Shown here one piece after another: positions 36,586 through 47,400 of a DNA stretch of 54,936 nt; positions within the stretch are counted from its first letter, which is position 1; each line of letters begins with the position of its first letter. Where the stretch lies: the NCBI GenBank assembly GCA_002118135.1, contig BDIU01000368.1, positions 1-54,936 on the forward strand. Reading direction: 5' to 3'. The stretch comes from Trebouxia sp. TZW2008 (Eukaryota > Chlorophyta > Trebouxiophyceae > Trebouxiales > Trebouxiaceae). A program made the translations under genes and the position numbers. The notes under the pieces were generated by a model. That model ran no database searches. It saw only the letters and a list, made by a program, of their open reading frames with translations, and was not told the origin of the DNA.

Positions 36586-39500
36586 ATGTCCACACGTGCG
36601 ATCAACAACGGAAGCAACGCGTTCATCGAGCCTGACTTACGCATCAAGCAATCTCAGGAAGGCCTCCTGTCTGGACTGACATTCGCGGCAAAGGACCTTT
36701 TTGACGTGAGTGTGCGAGTCTACGTTCCATGTCGATTATCGTTTCCATCAGGAGCTGGCAGAGGCAATCCAACGACGAGTAGCAACCATGCAGATCGAAG
36801 GATACGTAACTGGCTACGGTCAGCCGACTTGGAGGGCCACGCACTACGCTGCAGCACACACTTCACCAGCTGTCCAGGTGTTCTGTGCTTGCTATTAACC
36901 TGCTCATATATCTTGGGCAAAAGCGTGTCCAAAGACATTCACCAGCACCAAAGTCGATGCATATGGATAAGCTTGCAGCAGTTTGTTACAGCGTTTGTAG
37001 TATCTGTGGCTGTTGTTGTTGCTGAAGCTGCAGTGTCTGTGCTGTCAGAGGCTGCCATCTGTGTTGCTGAAAGAATGCAGCAAGCACTCCAACAGTAGGA
37101 GTTGACTACCTGGAAAACACAAACCACTGTTATTGTGCTGCATCTGGGCTTCATGACCTTCCTGCTGACAGGGTTCAATAGGTGTTTGCATTAAGCTCAG
37201 GCCTGACTCATGAACTGCTTTGGCTTTGTAGTATACGCCCTCCTTGGCATCATGCCTGACTCATGATATGTTTTGGCATTGCAGTATAGGCTCTCCTTGA
37301 TGCTGGGGCTGACTTGTTGGGCAAGACTCACTTGGACGAGCTGGCTTACAGTTTGAATGGGGAAAACATACATTATGGAACTCCAATCAATCCAGCTGCT
37401 CCTGATCGCATTCCAGGTGGCTCATCTTCAGGTTCTGCGGTATGTCCACACTTGTGGCCATGATTGACTCTGCACATTTGACGCATGTGAGGCGTTTCTT
37501 ACATGACGCATGGTGCGCTGTTCTTGCGTCATGATTGTGCAGGTTTCACCAGATGCCAGCCAAGTTTGTGCATTGAGTGTTGCAAGTAAAGTGCTTATCA
37601 TGCTTGCTAAAGGCCTCAAATGCATCCAGCTGTGTGTCAAATGAGCTTTGCCACACAGATTCTGAGCTAGGGCAAAGCATCAGCTTTCAACCTGTCCATG
37701 TCGACAATACTGCAGGTGGCTACAGCAGATAGAACAGTAGACATTGGACTAGGTAGTGATACAGGGGGTTCTATAAGGGTCCCTGCAAGTTATTGTGGGC
37801 TGTTTGGGATCAGGCCCACCCATGGCAGAGTATCCCTGCAGCACGCCTGCATCCTAGCCAGATCCTTTGACACCTGTAAGCCTCTTTGATTATCATCAGC
37901 AGCATGCTTTCTAGTGAGCTTCTATGACGCAGCTTTTCACATACAGAAGCAGTGAACTGCCTCCAGACAGTCCTGTCAAAAGGGGGGGCAGCTTTGACTT
38001 GGACTGTAGTGTTTGCTTTGCTCTTGCAGCTCAAACTTGCATTCAGCAGACTTGGCATCAATCAGCCATTGCGCGTTCAGTATGCTGCCTGTCTTTGTTG
38101 TGCCATACTATCTTTCCCTTTGCAGGTGGCTGGTTTACACGCAATGCCAAACTGCTGCGCCAAGTTGGAGAAGTGTTGTTGGATCCTTCCACAAAGAAGT
38201 GTGCACCCCTGACACGCTGGCTCAATGCCACTGATGGCTTTGACCATGCAGACAAGGCAACTAGCACAGCAATCTATGAGGCAAGTTTGTGCACATACTG
38301 CATGTCCTGTAGCACAGCAATCTATGAGGCAAGTTTGCGCCCTTCTTGTATTCCAAGTGTACCTTGCTTGCAATTGCACAAGAAAACAAAAGTGTATGCT
38401 GTAAGGCGTCATAGCGGGAGCCTCTGTCTAAAGAGCTTGGCATGCGATTGCATGATCATAACTTGCATTGCATCTAGGCTCAGAAGCAATTGGACCACAC
38501 TGTAGGCAGCTGTCAGGGTGTCTTTTGACCTCACGCTTTTTGGCTTTTTGCCGGTGTGTACCAACAATCCCTCTGAAGGTCCTTATTGGTATTTGAGTGT
38601 TGGGTACTCTACATTAGCATGTGGCCAGTTGGCCAAAAGCTCTGATGCATGTGCTCTGCCGAAAGGCCCTTGCACAGCACAAGCTCTTGCTGCACAAACC
38701 TCAATTAACATGATATGTTTCTGCTGTTCATTGTGGTTGCATGCAATGCCATTCAATGACTGGTCTGCAGCTGGTGAAGAAGCATTACAAGGAGGTTACA
38801 GAGCTGTTGGGGGAGCCTCAAGAAGTGACGGTGGCAAGTGCAGAAGGGCTGAGCTCATTGAAAGACTGGCGGGAAGTCTTCCGCATCACTCAGGTGACAG
38901 CTGCTCAGCACACAGACAGAGAAGCATTGTGCTGTGTTCACTGATTTGCACATGCGTACTGGTTCTATACTGGACTGGACATCCATGGCAGTCACATCTG
39001 ACTCTCACTTCACAGCTACAACTGACACAACTACAAGTATGAACTTGTACAATTGCTGCGTCCAGACTCCAAGTACAATTACAACAGCTATGATTTTGCC
39101 TCTTGACCTGTAGCTTTACTTGCTGGTGACCATGCGCAGCATGCGTCAGGCTTTGTTGTAATGCACGCATGACAGAAGCAAAAGCATCAGTCAGCAAGTA
39201 AAATCGATTGAGATTGAGAGGCTGCCGCATGATGCAAGTTTGGTATCATCACTCTGCGTCGCTGGTAGCAATTCCTGCAGCCTTCCAGCAGCAAATTGGT
39301 GTTGCTGAAATGCAGCTGTCAACAAAATTGCCTGCAGCACAAGCCTGCACTTGCTGCCGCCAACACCCCTTGCCGGAAGAATATTAAGTGGAGTGCAAAT
39401 GCTTTGGGGGCAGCCATCTCATTGCTTACAGACTTGACTGCCTGTTTTCAATGCCTTGATCTGATTGCTTTGCGTTCATGCACAGGGGCAGGAATTTGTG

Positions 39501-42500
39501 AGGAATTCCTCACAGCAGTCTGCTCTGGTTGCTGGTGTTTTCTGCACTAGAAGCAGACACCTGATTGTTTGTAATCCGTATAGAGGAATCCCACCTTTGT
39601 ATATTCCTGCACAGGGAGCAGAAATTTGGGAGGAGCTAGGTGAATGGATTGTGGAAAACAAGCCCCAATTTGCTCCTGGGACAAAAGAGCGCTTCCAGAT
39701 GGCGTCAAGCCTTCAACCAGAGGAGGTGCAACAACTGACACTCACTCTACAGTTGCCTTCCTGTGAATCTTGGAATGCCCTGATTTCAGAGCACCCAGCA
39801 GCAATGGCAGATTGCTTGCAAACATGCATCTGCTAACTTGTTGATCTGACGTTTCTACACGGCATCAAGCCTTCAACCACATGAGGGCCAGCAACTGACA
39901 CTACCTTTGCAGTTGCCTTGCTGTGCATCTTGGAGTGCCTTCACTTTACAGCGCCAAAGCAGCAATGACAGAATTGCTTGTGAAATGCATACCTGCATCT
40001 GCTAGCTCATTGATCTGACGATTTCAGATGGCGTCAAGCCTTGAATCACCGGAGGTCCCAACAAATGATGCTGTCTCTGGGTTTGCCAGCCTGCATGTGC
40101 ATCTTGGAACGCAGCGACAATGTAGCGACAAGGAAGTGATGACTGACAGCTCATCAGTTGCATGTGCATCTTGGAATGATTTTACGCCACGGAAACAAGG
40201 CACTGACCAGGGACAGCTCATGTTGCATGCGCATGTTGGCATGCCCTGTCACCACAGCATTAACGTAATGACGGCGTGACTGCTTGTGAAGTGCATCCCT
40301 GCATCTGCTAGCTCATTGATCTGACGTTCCCAGACGGCATCAAGCCTTCAGCCACAGGAGGTGCAACAGCTGATGCTGCCTCTGCATTTGGCAGCCTGTA
40401 TGTGCATCTTGAAATGCCTTGATTTCCCCACGCCAAAGCAGCAATGGCAGAATTGCTTGTGAAGTGCATCCCTGCATCTGCTAGCTCATTGATCTGACGT
40501 TCCCAGACGGCATCAAGCCTTCAGCCACAGGAGAGGTGCAACAGCTGATGCTATCTCTACCTTTACCAGCCTGCATGTGCACTCTGGACTGCAGCAACAA
40601 TGCAGCAACCAGGCAGTGATGGATGACAGCTCATAGGGTGCATGTGCATTCTGGCATGTTCCTGCGCCACAGCAATAAGTCAGTGATGAATGATAGCTCG
40701 TAAGTGCATATGCATCTTGACATGCTTTGGCGCCACAACATCCAGGCAGTGATGGCATGGTCGCTTGTGAAGTGCATACTTGTGTATACTTGCTCACCAT
40801 TTCACTATTGCGAGCTGGGCTTTGCATCAGCGGCAGCGGTCCAAATCTGCTGTCACAAAGAAAAGGCTTCACAAGTAGCCAGTTGAGCTCTTGTAGACCA
40901 TTGCTGTGGGTGATCAATGTCTTCATCATACACTGAAAGTGCTGATTTCTATTAATAGCTCCTACGCCATCATAACAGAGTCACAGTGCATGTAATTTTT
41001 GATCAGCTGCTCAGATTCATGCATAGATCAAATTGATGCCAAGTCATGTCAGCATCCTTCCAAGAGACTGATCTTCTCGTTTGAGGCGTGGCAGTGGCTG
41101 ACTGAATGATGTTGCACCACAAGAGTCAGGTGCAGTCACGTCTCAAAGGGACATTTGCCTCTTGCAATGCATGCTGATATGAGTTGGCAACAGCTGTCTT
41201 GAGCACTTGGGCCTTCAAGCAGCTGCTGCATCTTACGCTTCTTCTCTTCTCTGCCTATAGTAGACACTGACATTTCTTGCATGCAGACCATGTGGGGTTG
41301 GCTGCGATGGTCATCAAGCTGCAGCTGCTGTGTCATGCTTGATGTCATGACTCTCAGACTTGCAGAATGCGATGCCGACATGCACTACAGGCCGCCTTGC
41401 CATGTTTGATTCCATGTCTCCCATTTTTGCCATCTGCAATTCTCAGAGACATGACACCAAGCATGGCAAATCAATCTGATAGGCACGAGAGCGTTGCAGT
41501 CTACAATGCTGGCAGGTGCAGAAAGTCAAAGAGGACAAACAGAAGACTGCAGCTCAGACACACTGGCTGCTGGGCATTGACATGTCACTGTTGCTGACAC
41601 TTTTGGCTTGCACTGATGGAGGTGCAAAAAGCAGAAAGGGACAGGCATATCACAGCTCACGTGCGCAACTGCTGCATTACCAATGCTGAAAGTTGCGATT
41701 TGTATTGATGGCAGGTACAAAAGGCAAAAGAGGATAGGAAGAAGATCACAGCTCACATGCATCAGTTGCTGGGCACTGATGGATTCATAATGCTGCCAAG
41801 CTGCCCAGGCCCTGCCCCTATCCTCAACACCCCTCCAGAGGAGTTGAATCTATTCAGAGCCAGATTGCTGAGCCTCACTTGCATAGCGGGCCTAGCAGGA
41901 CTACCACAGGTAGTGCATGCTACAGGATGCAATGCAAAGCAATCTGGCAACACCATATGCATTGAAAGTAGTGCATCGGCACCCCTCTAGGGGACGTGAA
42001 TCTGTTCAGAACCAGATTGTTGAGCTTGACTTGCATAGCGGGCCTAGCAGGACTGTTCCTCACGCTACAGGCTGTGACTCAAGACTTATTGATGATACTG
42101 AGTGTCGTAAAAGTCACTTCAGCAAGGCACTTGCTGTTGAGATCTTGTTTGCAAAAGGACGTGAAATGAGGGGTTGATGCTATAGAAGCGTCAGCATTGT
42201 GAACAAGCAAGCCTGCCTTGATAACTTGAGTGTCGCATGTGCACTCGATCGCTAGCATGCTGCTGCAGCCAAGGAAAGAACAGCTTGTACTGCTCTGCTT
42301 GTTGCTGTGGTCATTCAAGAGATTAGCAATCCAGTTTCCACATTGTGTCATGACCACAATTGTTCACAGTGCTCCGTGACCTGACAGTCAATGAATTGCT
42401 TTTGATTTTTCAGGTGAGCCTGCCAGTGTTGACGGTGGACGGTTGTCCTGTTGGACTGAGCTTGATTGGCCCTCCTGGCAGTGATGAGGCATTACTGGAA

Positions 42501-42536
42501 CTGACTGAAAAGCTCATGCACATACTGAAGAGCTAG
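36586..42536 (+). CDS. AMI1: Amidase-signature hydrolase, AMI1-like (indole-3-acetamide hydrolase type)
   Basis: Nine exons join in phase (406 aa): 36586-36705, 36794-36877, 37290-37439, 37716-37875, 38126-38280, 38771-38893, 39615-39725, 41715-41909, 42414-42536. The amidase Ser-cisSer-Lys triad is complete: Lys36 in TFAAKDLFD, Ser113 in PGGSSSGSA and Ser137 in [10 protein letters not shown]. Those three positions are the same numbers I recall for Arabidopsis AMI1, which converts indole-3-acetamide to the auxin IAA. Plant-like context includes [26 protein letters not shown] and [12 protein letters not shown]. There is no C-terminal TPR, so it is not a Toc64 import receptor. Substrate assignment is inference, and other amides are possible. 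Intron 5 uses a GC donor. Introns 2, 5, 6, 7 and 8 contain ghost exons. Confidence 0.9.
37219..37262 (+). repeat. Ghost copy of amidase exon 3 head
   Basis: TTTGGCTTTGTAGTATACGCCCTCCTTG..GCCTGAC precedes the true TTTTGGCATTGCAGTATAGGCTCTCCTTG..GGCTGAC by about 51 bp. In the copy TATAC replaces the TATAG acceptor. Confidence 0.8.
38281..38286 (+). other. GC-AG 5' splice site, amidase intron 5
   Basis: The exon ends TATGAG and the intron begins GCAAGT. Joining to the exon at 38771 gives [15 protein letters not shown], matching the AMI1 family order, so the GC donor is used. A duplicate of the same junction follows at 38326-38336. Confidence 0.7.
38308..38338 (+). repeat. Ghost copy of amidase exon 5 tail plus GC donor
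   Basis: AGCACAGCAATCTATGAGGCAAGTTTG is repeated exactly 48 bp after the true junction copy (38263). No substitution appears over 27 bases, so it is a very recent duplication. Either copy could in principle serve as donor, but use of the second would insert 16 codons. Confidence 0.88.
39478..39512 (+). repeat. Ghost copy of amidase exon 7 head
   Basis: GCACAGGGGCAGGAATTTGTGAGGAA resembles the true exon start GCACAGGGAGCAGAAATTTGGGAGGAG, about 130 bp downstream. It is short and decayed. Confidence 0.7.
39855..40780 (+). repeat. Tandem array of amidase exon 7 tail copies in intron 7
   Basis: The exon 7 end GG(C/T)GTCAAGCCTTCAACCAGAGGAG|GTGCAAC and about 130 bp of following intron recur. The GGCRTCAAGC core falls at 39701 (true), 39861, 40030, 40336 and 40509, giving spacings of 160, 169, 306 and 173 bp. 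Further intron-only units run to about 40780. The units at 40281-40360 and 40454-40533 are identical over 80 bases by eye, so the array has expanded recently. Confidence 0.92.
41508..41695 (+). repeat. Two ghost copies of amidase exon 8 head
   Basis: GCAGGTGCAGAAAGTCAAAGAGGACAAACAGAAGACTGCAGCTCA..TGCTGGGCA (from 41514) and GGAGGTGCAAAAAGCAGAAAGGGACAGGCATATCACAGCTCA (from 41610) echo the true exon start at 41711. Periods are about 97 and 101 bp. Both carry frameshifts or stops. Confidence 0.85.
41974..42064 (+). repeat. Ghost copy of amidase exon 8 tail
   Basis: CACCCCTCTAGGGGACGTGAATCTGTTCAGAACCAGATTG..CATAGCGGGCCTAGCAGGACT repeats the exon 8 end (ACACCCCTCCAGAGGAGTTGAATCTATTCAGAGCCAGATTG...), about 147 bp downstream. 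A TAG stop and a lost donor are visible. Confidence 0.88.
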
Positions 42537-43366
42537 CAAAACCACTGTTGGGCAAATATCACGCCATGGAATGCTGATGATGTTGGTCACTCTTTTTGGT
42601 AGCGTACTGTGACACAGTTGCAACTATATCATGACTTTCAAAGTCTGACAGGCTACCTTTTTTACTGCATAACTGTGTTATACTGCTGCCTGACTCACTC
42701 AGCTTGTCCATTGGTGTCAGGGTAGCGTCTGCAATTTGTGATGCGTCCTGACAGTGTCATAGCTTGTGCTTTCTTTGAATTCCAATGTTGTCTTGCAACT
42801 CCTGTATTACTCATGAGTATAGTTGAAATGAGTGCAGACTTTTGTGATAATGCATTGTGCCCTGCAAGTATGGACTAGTGTTCCTCTGAAAGCTGCAGCA
42901 TAATGTTATAGAAGTGGAAAGCTTGTTACTAATAGGCGTTATCATGTTGTTCTCTCAAGGTCTCTGTGTCCAGAAGCAGCAAGACTCCTTGTTAGTGGTC
43001 CAGACATCTCGCGCAAATCGATCCGAGCCCTGGAATGCAAAGTGCCATTCTGGCAAATCTATAACATGTCGGGTATGCCTTGCTGGTGTTGCGACCGATG
43101 AGTTATCCAGCAACATTGCTGCACCTTGTGAACAAGCAGCCTGAGATGAATACACATAAAGGGATAATGTTGCTCAGTTGGCAGAAACGGCAATACAGTA
43201 CTCCTCGCTCCATGACCTCATGGTGTGACATCACTAAAAAATCATCTAGGATACGCACATGCGCTGTGGGGCGTCCTGTTGCCTTGCATTCAGTATGCAC
43301 AGTACATGCTCTCTGAGTGTGATAGTCCTACAACAATCAGGATACTAGACTTGAACATTGCAAGGT
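42537..43366. other. Intergenic space between convergent amidase and Dpy-30 genes
   Basis: These are the 3' flanks. The plus-strand frame at 42914-43144 has a hydrophobic start but no domain and is not called. Nothing else is recognised. Confidence 0.4.
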
Positions 43367-43771
43367 TCATGAGGCTTTTGGAGGTTGCGCTGTTCCAGCT
43401 GCTTGCTGATGCTGGGGATTGTGCTTAAGTAGGTACGCTGCAAGGTACTCAACAGGGTCGCTTGGGCGCTCCCTGACAACTTGACCAAGTCCTTGCATCA
43501 ATACGGGAACAACTGTTGCCTCCAAGTACTGGCGCACAGGCATAGCTGCAGTGTTCAGTGTGGCATGTGTATTGAGAGCTATCTTCTCTGCCTTCCCAGC
43601 CTGCAAAGCCACAGGATGTCAGACTCTGCAATGTGTTCACAAGTTGAACACGACTTCGACTCTCACCTCCATCGGATTTGATTGCGAATTCTGATTGGCA
43701 GCAGATGCGCCCGGACCAGCGGTCTGCCCAGAGGCAGCATCAGTTTCTGTTTTCATAGTGACGTCTGCCAT
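43367..43771 (-). CDS. DPY30: Dpy-30 motif protein
   Basis: Two exons join in phase: 43667-43771 and 43367-43600 (112 aa). The Dpy-30 dimerisation motif is plain in MPVRQYLEATVVPVLMQGLG, RERPSDPVEYLAAYLLKHNP. This helical hairpin docks on ASH2-like partners in COMPASS H3K4 methyltransferase complexes, and related motifs anchor proteins in ciliary complexes. The N-terminal exon is disordered (Ala, Gly, Asn, Gln) and the C-terminus is a short Gln/Pro tail. The ATG at 43771 is the first in frame, since the open frame upstream lacks one. A chromatin role is the more likely one but is inference. The intron is short and has no ghost copy. Confidence 0.9.
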
Positions 43772-44492
43772 GTTAGCGGTGCTGCCTGAGCTCACGTCCT
43801 GGGCGTGCAGAATGCGCACTTGGCGCAAGGTTGTTTCGCAGCTGCCTGTTCTCACGCAAGGCCACGGCTATTGTAAGCGGTACGCTTCCAGAACAGCCAC
43901 TGATCAACAGTTGGAATGGCAAGTCTCAAGTGTACGAAGACTTGCGTATGTATGCGTGTGAGCAACAAATGCAGCACGAGGGAGTAAAAGCAACTGTACA
44001 AGGAACTTAGTGACGCAGTTATTGCGCACCTTTGCCAGCTCTTGCGCCTGGGCTGTGCCTGGGAATCTGAAGCCTCTTGATTCTGAAGGTCCCATCACTG
44101 TCATGGCATTGCATTCTCCAAGCATATTAATCATATGCACTGCTGCAAAAAGCAAAATGCTTCGCTTGCAATCACAGAGCCTTCTTCATCATGGTATCGT
44201 TTCCACCAGACACATGATGCTACCAGTCGTGACAGTGTTGATCAATGTGGTTCATGAATGGCTTGGATTGCATTGGTCATGCAAGTGCTTGTGAATGATG
44301 ATGAGTATCACTGTAGAACAAAATCCATGAGCTGCAAGTGCAACACTCAACGAACCCTGCCAAGTGATCTGGCAAGTTCTGTAAAGTACTGTCGCTTATC
44401 CAGGTCTTGCCGTACATTTTGCCACAAACTAGCCCTGTTGTGAAGTCCTGTTAGAAATAGGCTGTACATGTCAGCATGCAGTATGCTACAAG
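43772..44492. other. Space between Dpy-30 start and ZIP4 end
   Basis: This is the 3' flank of ZIP4 and the promoter side of Dpy-30 on the same strand. No coding frame with a domain was found. No clear repeat was noticed. Confidence 0.4.
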
Positions 44493-47400
44493 TCAGGGTT
44501 CGTCATTTTCAGCAATTTTGCCAGTGGGCAGAATTGCTGTCAATGGCAGTGCTGTGGAGACCTCTGCTTCCTCCTCTCGCCTGCGTTTGCGATCTTTAAG
44601 GCTACTGGTAGCTGGAGCCCCTGCTTTGCCTTGAAGCCGAATCACCTTAGTGAACTCATCCTTCATCATCTGCAAAAGATCAGGCATAAAAATGATTACA
44701 TGCTCAACGTGCATAGGAGCTAGGAGTACTGCTCAAGCCATTTTGATACTACCAGTGACCCCATATTCTCCTGCAGGCAAGCAAGTGTTTCGTGGCATGA
44801 GACCATGTCTCACACATGGCTCAGTAAAGCACAAGCAAGAACAACACAATATCAAGTGTACATCTGACAATCCCCACCTGTCTGCGCTCTGACAGGCTCT
44901 GGCAGTGCTCAAGCAGCGCTAGAGCCAAGCTCATGTACTCTTCAGCACTCTCCAGGCGTCTAAACTTGGCCTGATGAGCCCCTCTGTTCCAGCAAGTTGT
45001 GACCAGCCATTGCATTTCTCGGTCAGGGTAGGAATTGCCAATGCCAGCCAGCAATTGTTTGGCCTCTTGAAACAGCTTCAGCTTGTCAGTATCTGAGGGG
45101 CTTATCTCCAATAGACTGCGCAGCGTCTGCAGAACAAGTTGCACCTTCTCAAAGTTTACGCAAGATTGCGCATGCATGCTCCAATAGGGTGCACAGTGTC
45201 TGTGGTGCATGGCAGATACTGGCAAGGCACTTGCAACAATTTTGATCGAGATCAATCATGAGCTTGCAATCTTCTACAGACTGCGTAGTGTCTGCAGAAT
45301 GAAAGGCAATGAGAAGAAGCCTGATTGACACTGAGCATCAGGATGCAATCTGCAGTAAACTACAAAGTGTTTGCAGAGAACCAAGAGCAGCTGCCTGATG
45401 CTTGAGATTGAGCATGCAAAACCGCATCATGCATTGTCATTCACATGCTTGCTGATAAGATTTTGTACCCTGGCTAAGTGCAATCTTGCATGCCAGACTG
45501 CATGCTATGCACAGGGTCAGGCTGTCAGCTCCCCTTGTCAAGCATTGTTCAACTCATTCACACGATGTGCAGAAACGCGAGGCTGTGGTCACCTGGGCAT
45601 GAGAGCATCTGTGACACAACTCACGCCTCAACTGCTGCCTATGCCACAAGGTGTCAAACAAAACCTGTTGTTAACAGTTGCTGACTTTGTTGCTCTTGCG
45701 TCTGTAAGCACTGAGCTGATGTGCAGAGGTTTTGCAAATACATAGAGGCACACCTTTTAGACATGCTTGTGTACACCCACCTGGGCAACTAGCTCATATT
45801 GCACAGAGTGGCCCTCTGCCAGGAGCAGCTTCAAGGCAGCATGCAAGGCTTCTCTGCACACATCTGCACTGCCAGACTTGTCAACCTTGGTCAAGTTGGC
45901 CAACTTGAGCATATTCTCTGCAGAGAAGTTGGGTGCCTGCTTGCATTGCTGCAAGACATCATGCTGTCTCTGGGCATCTTTGTTATAGACACCAAACTCA
46001 AAATCCTGCAGATAGGGAAACTGAGTGAACGAATCCATTAGCAGCTACCATATAACAAGATGAGACTCTACTGGGCTCAGTCAAAATCAACACATCATGC
46101 GTACTAGTGTGAATCTTATTGGAACAATGGGCTTGTCTGGTTTTTGTAAGAGACTCAACAGTGCATCTCAGTAAGTATGCGGACAAGTCAGCATCAGGTG
46201 CTATCCAAGCGATGCTCTCAGGAAATGCCAGTATTATGCACACGATTTGTTGTTACCCATCAGATGATCATAGAGCATTGCAATGGCAAACACAACACCT
46301 GTTAGGTCTGGGCAACTGCCGAGTCTCACCAGCATCAAGTAACAGATGTGCCATTTCTCCGGGTTGCTGTGTGCAGCTTCGCTTGAACTTTCTTGCCTGT
46401 CTTTGAGAGCAGCCGCTGCTTTGCGATACCTTGTGAGTGTGGTGTCTGCCAACTTCAGGCAAGAGCTTGCAGGGGGCCCATCCTTAGTGGCTGATAGAGC
46501 TTCCATGATTGCTGAGGCAGACATGAGGAAGGCCATCTGCGCGACATTAACCCATTTCAAATAGCTCGTGCTACATTATTCAGTTGACACCTCATCAGAA
46601 TCTTCTTGAGCAGGCATGCAATGCAACAGCTCTATATGCAGCAGCACAGTCAAGTCATGCAGGCACAAATCTTGCCGCTGTGCCTCAGGAACTGTCGGCA
46701 TGCAAGCCACAAGGGACAGTTGACATACCATCATATTCTGCAAGACAGTTGCATCGGGGAGGGGATTAGCTGCATAAAACTTGCCAGCTGCAAGCAGCAG
46801 GACGGCTGTGTCTTCATACAGAGTTGCATCTTGAGCACTGATGGCGGCATTCCAAGCTGCCGCTGCTAGCCAGTTCACACCAGTTGCCCTGAGACAACAA
46901 CAGCTATAAGCTATAGACGCTCAGAACAAGGCTGCCTGGCGAGATAGAACTTGGGCCACACACACCTAGCGCATGTGCCGGAATGTGTAAATTTTACCAC
47001 ACTGTTGTCAAGACAACAACAGCTATGAGTCTTTGTTGATGTTTGCTTGTGTCAGCTAAGCAATGACCCATCGCAAGCATCACAAAGCAAAGTGATAGAA
47101 GCAGCATACAGAGGGTGAGACTGTGAAACTCTGCAACATGCAGAACATGCACGGAATGCATGTGCACCTTCCTGTTGCATCTTGCCCGAAGAACTGCTGG
47201 TACCCCACTTGTTCTAGCTTTACCGCTCCAGCATTCAAAATTGTGGCCAGCTCTGACACCATGTCTGCATAGCCAGCAACACTTCAGCGTTGTGCAAAGG
47301 TCATGACTGATCCTTTCGGCAATGTCTTGCCTTACCCTTGACAGATTGGTTGGGAGTGTCTTGTATGATTCTGACAATATTGGACAGAACTATTGCTCTA

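Noticed and set aside
42914..43144. A small plus-strand membrane protein
   Set aside because: There is only a weakly hydrophobic start, no domain and no supporting splice or context evidence. It lies in a convergent 3' region.
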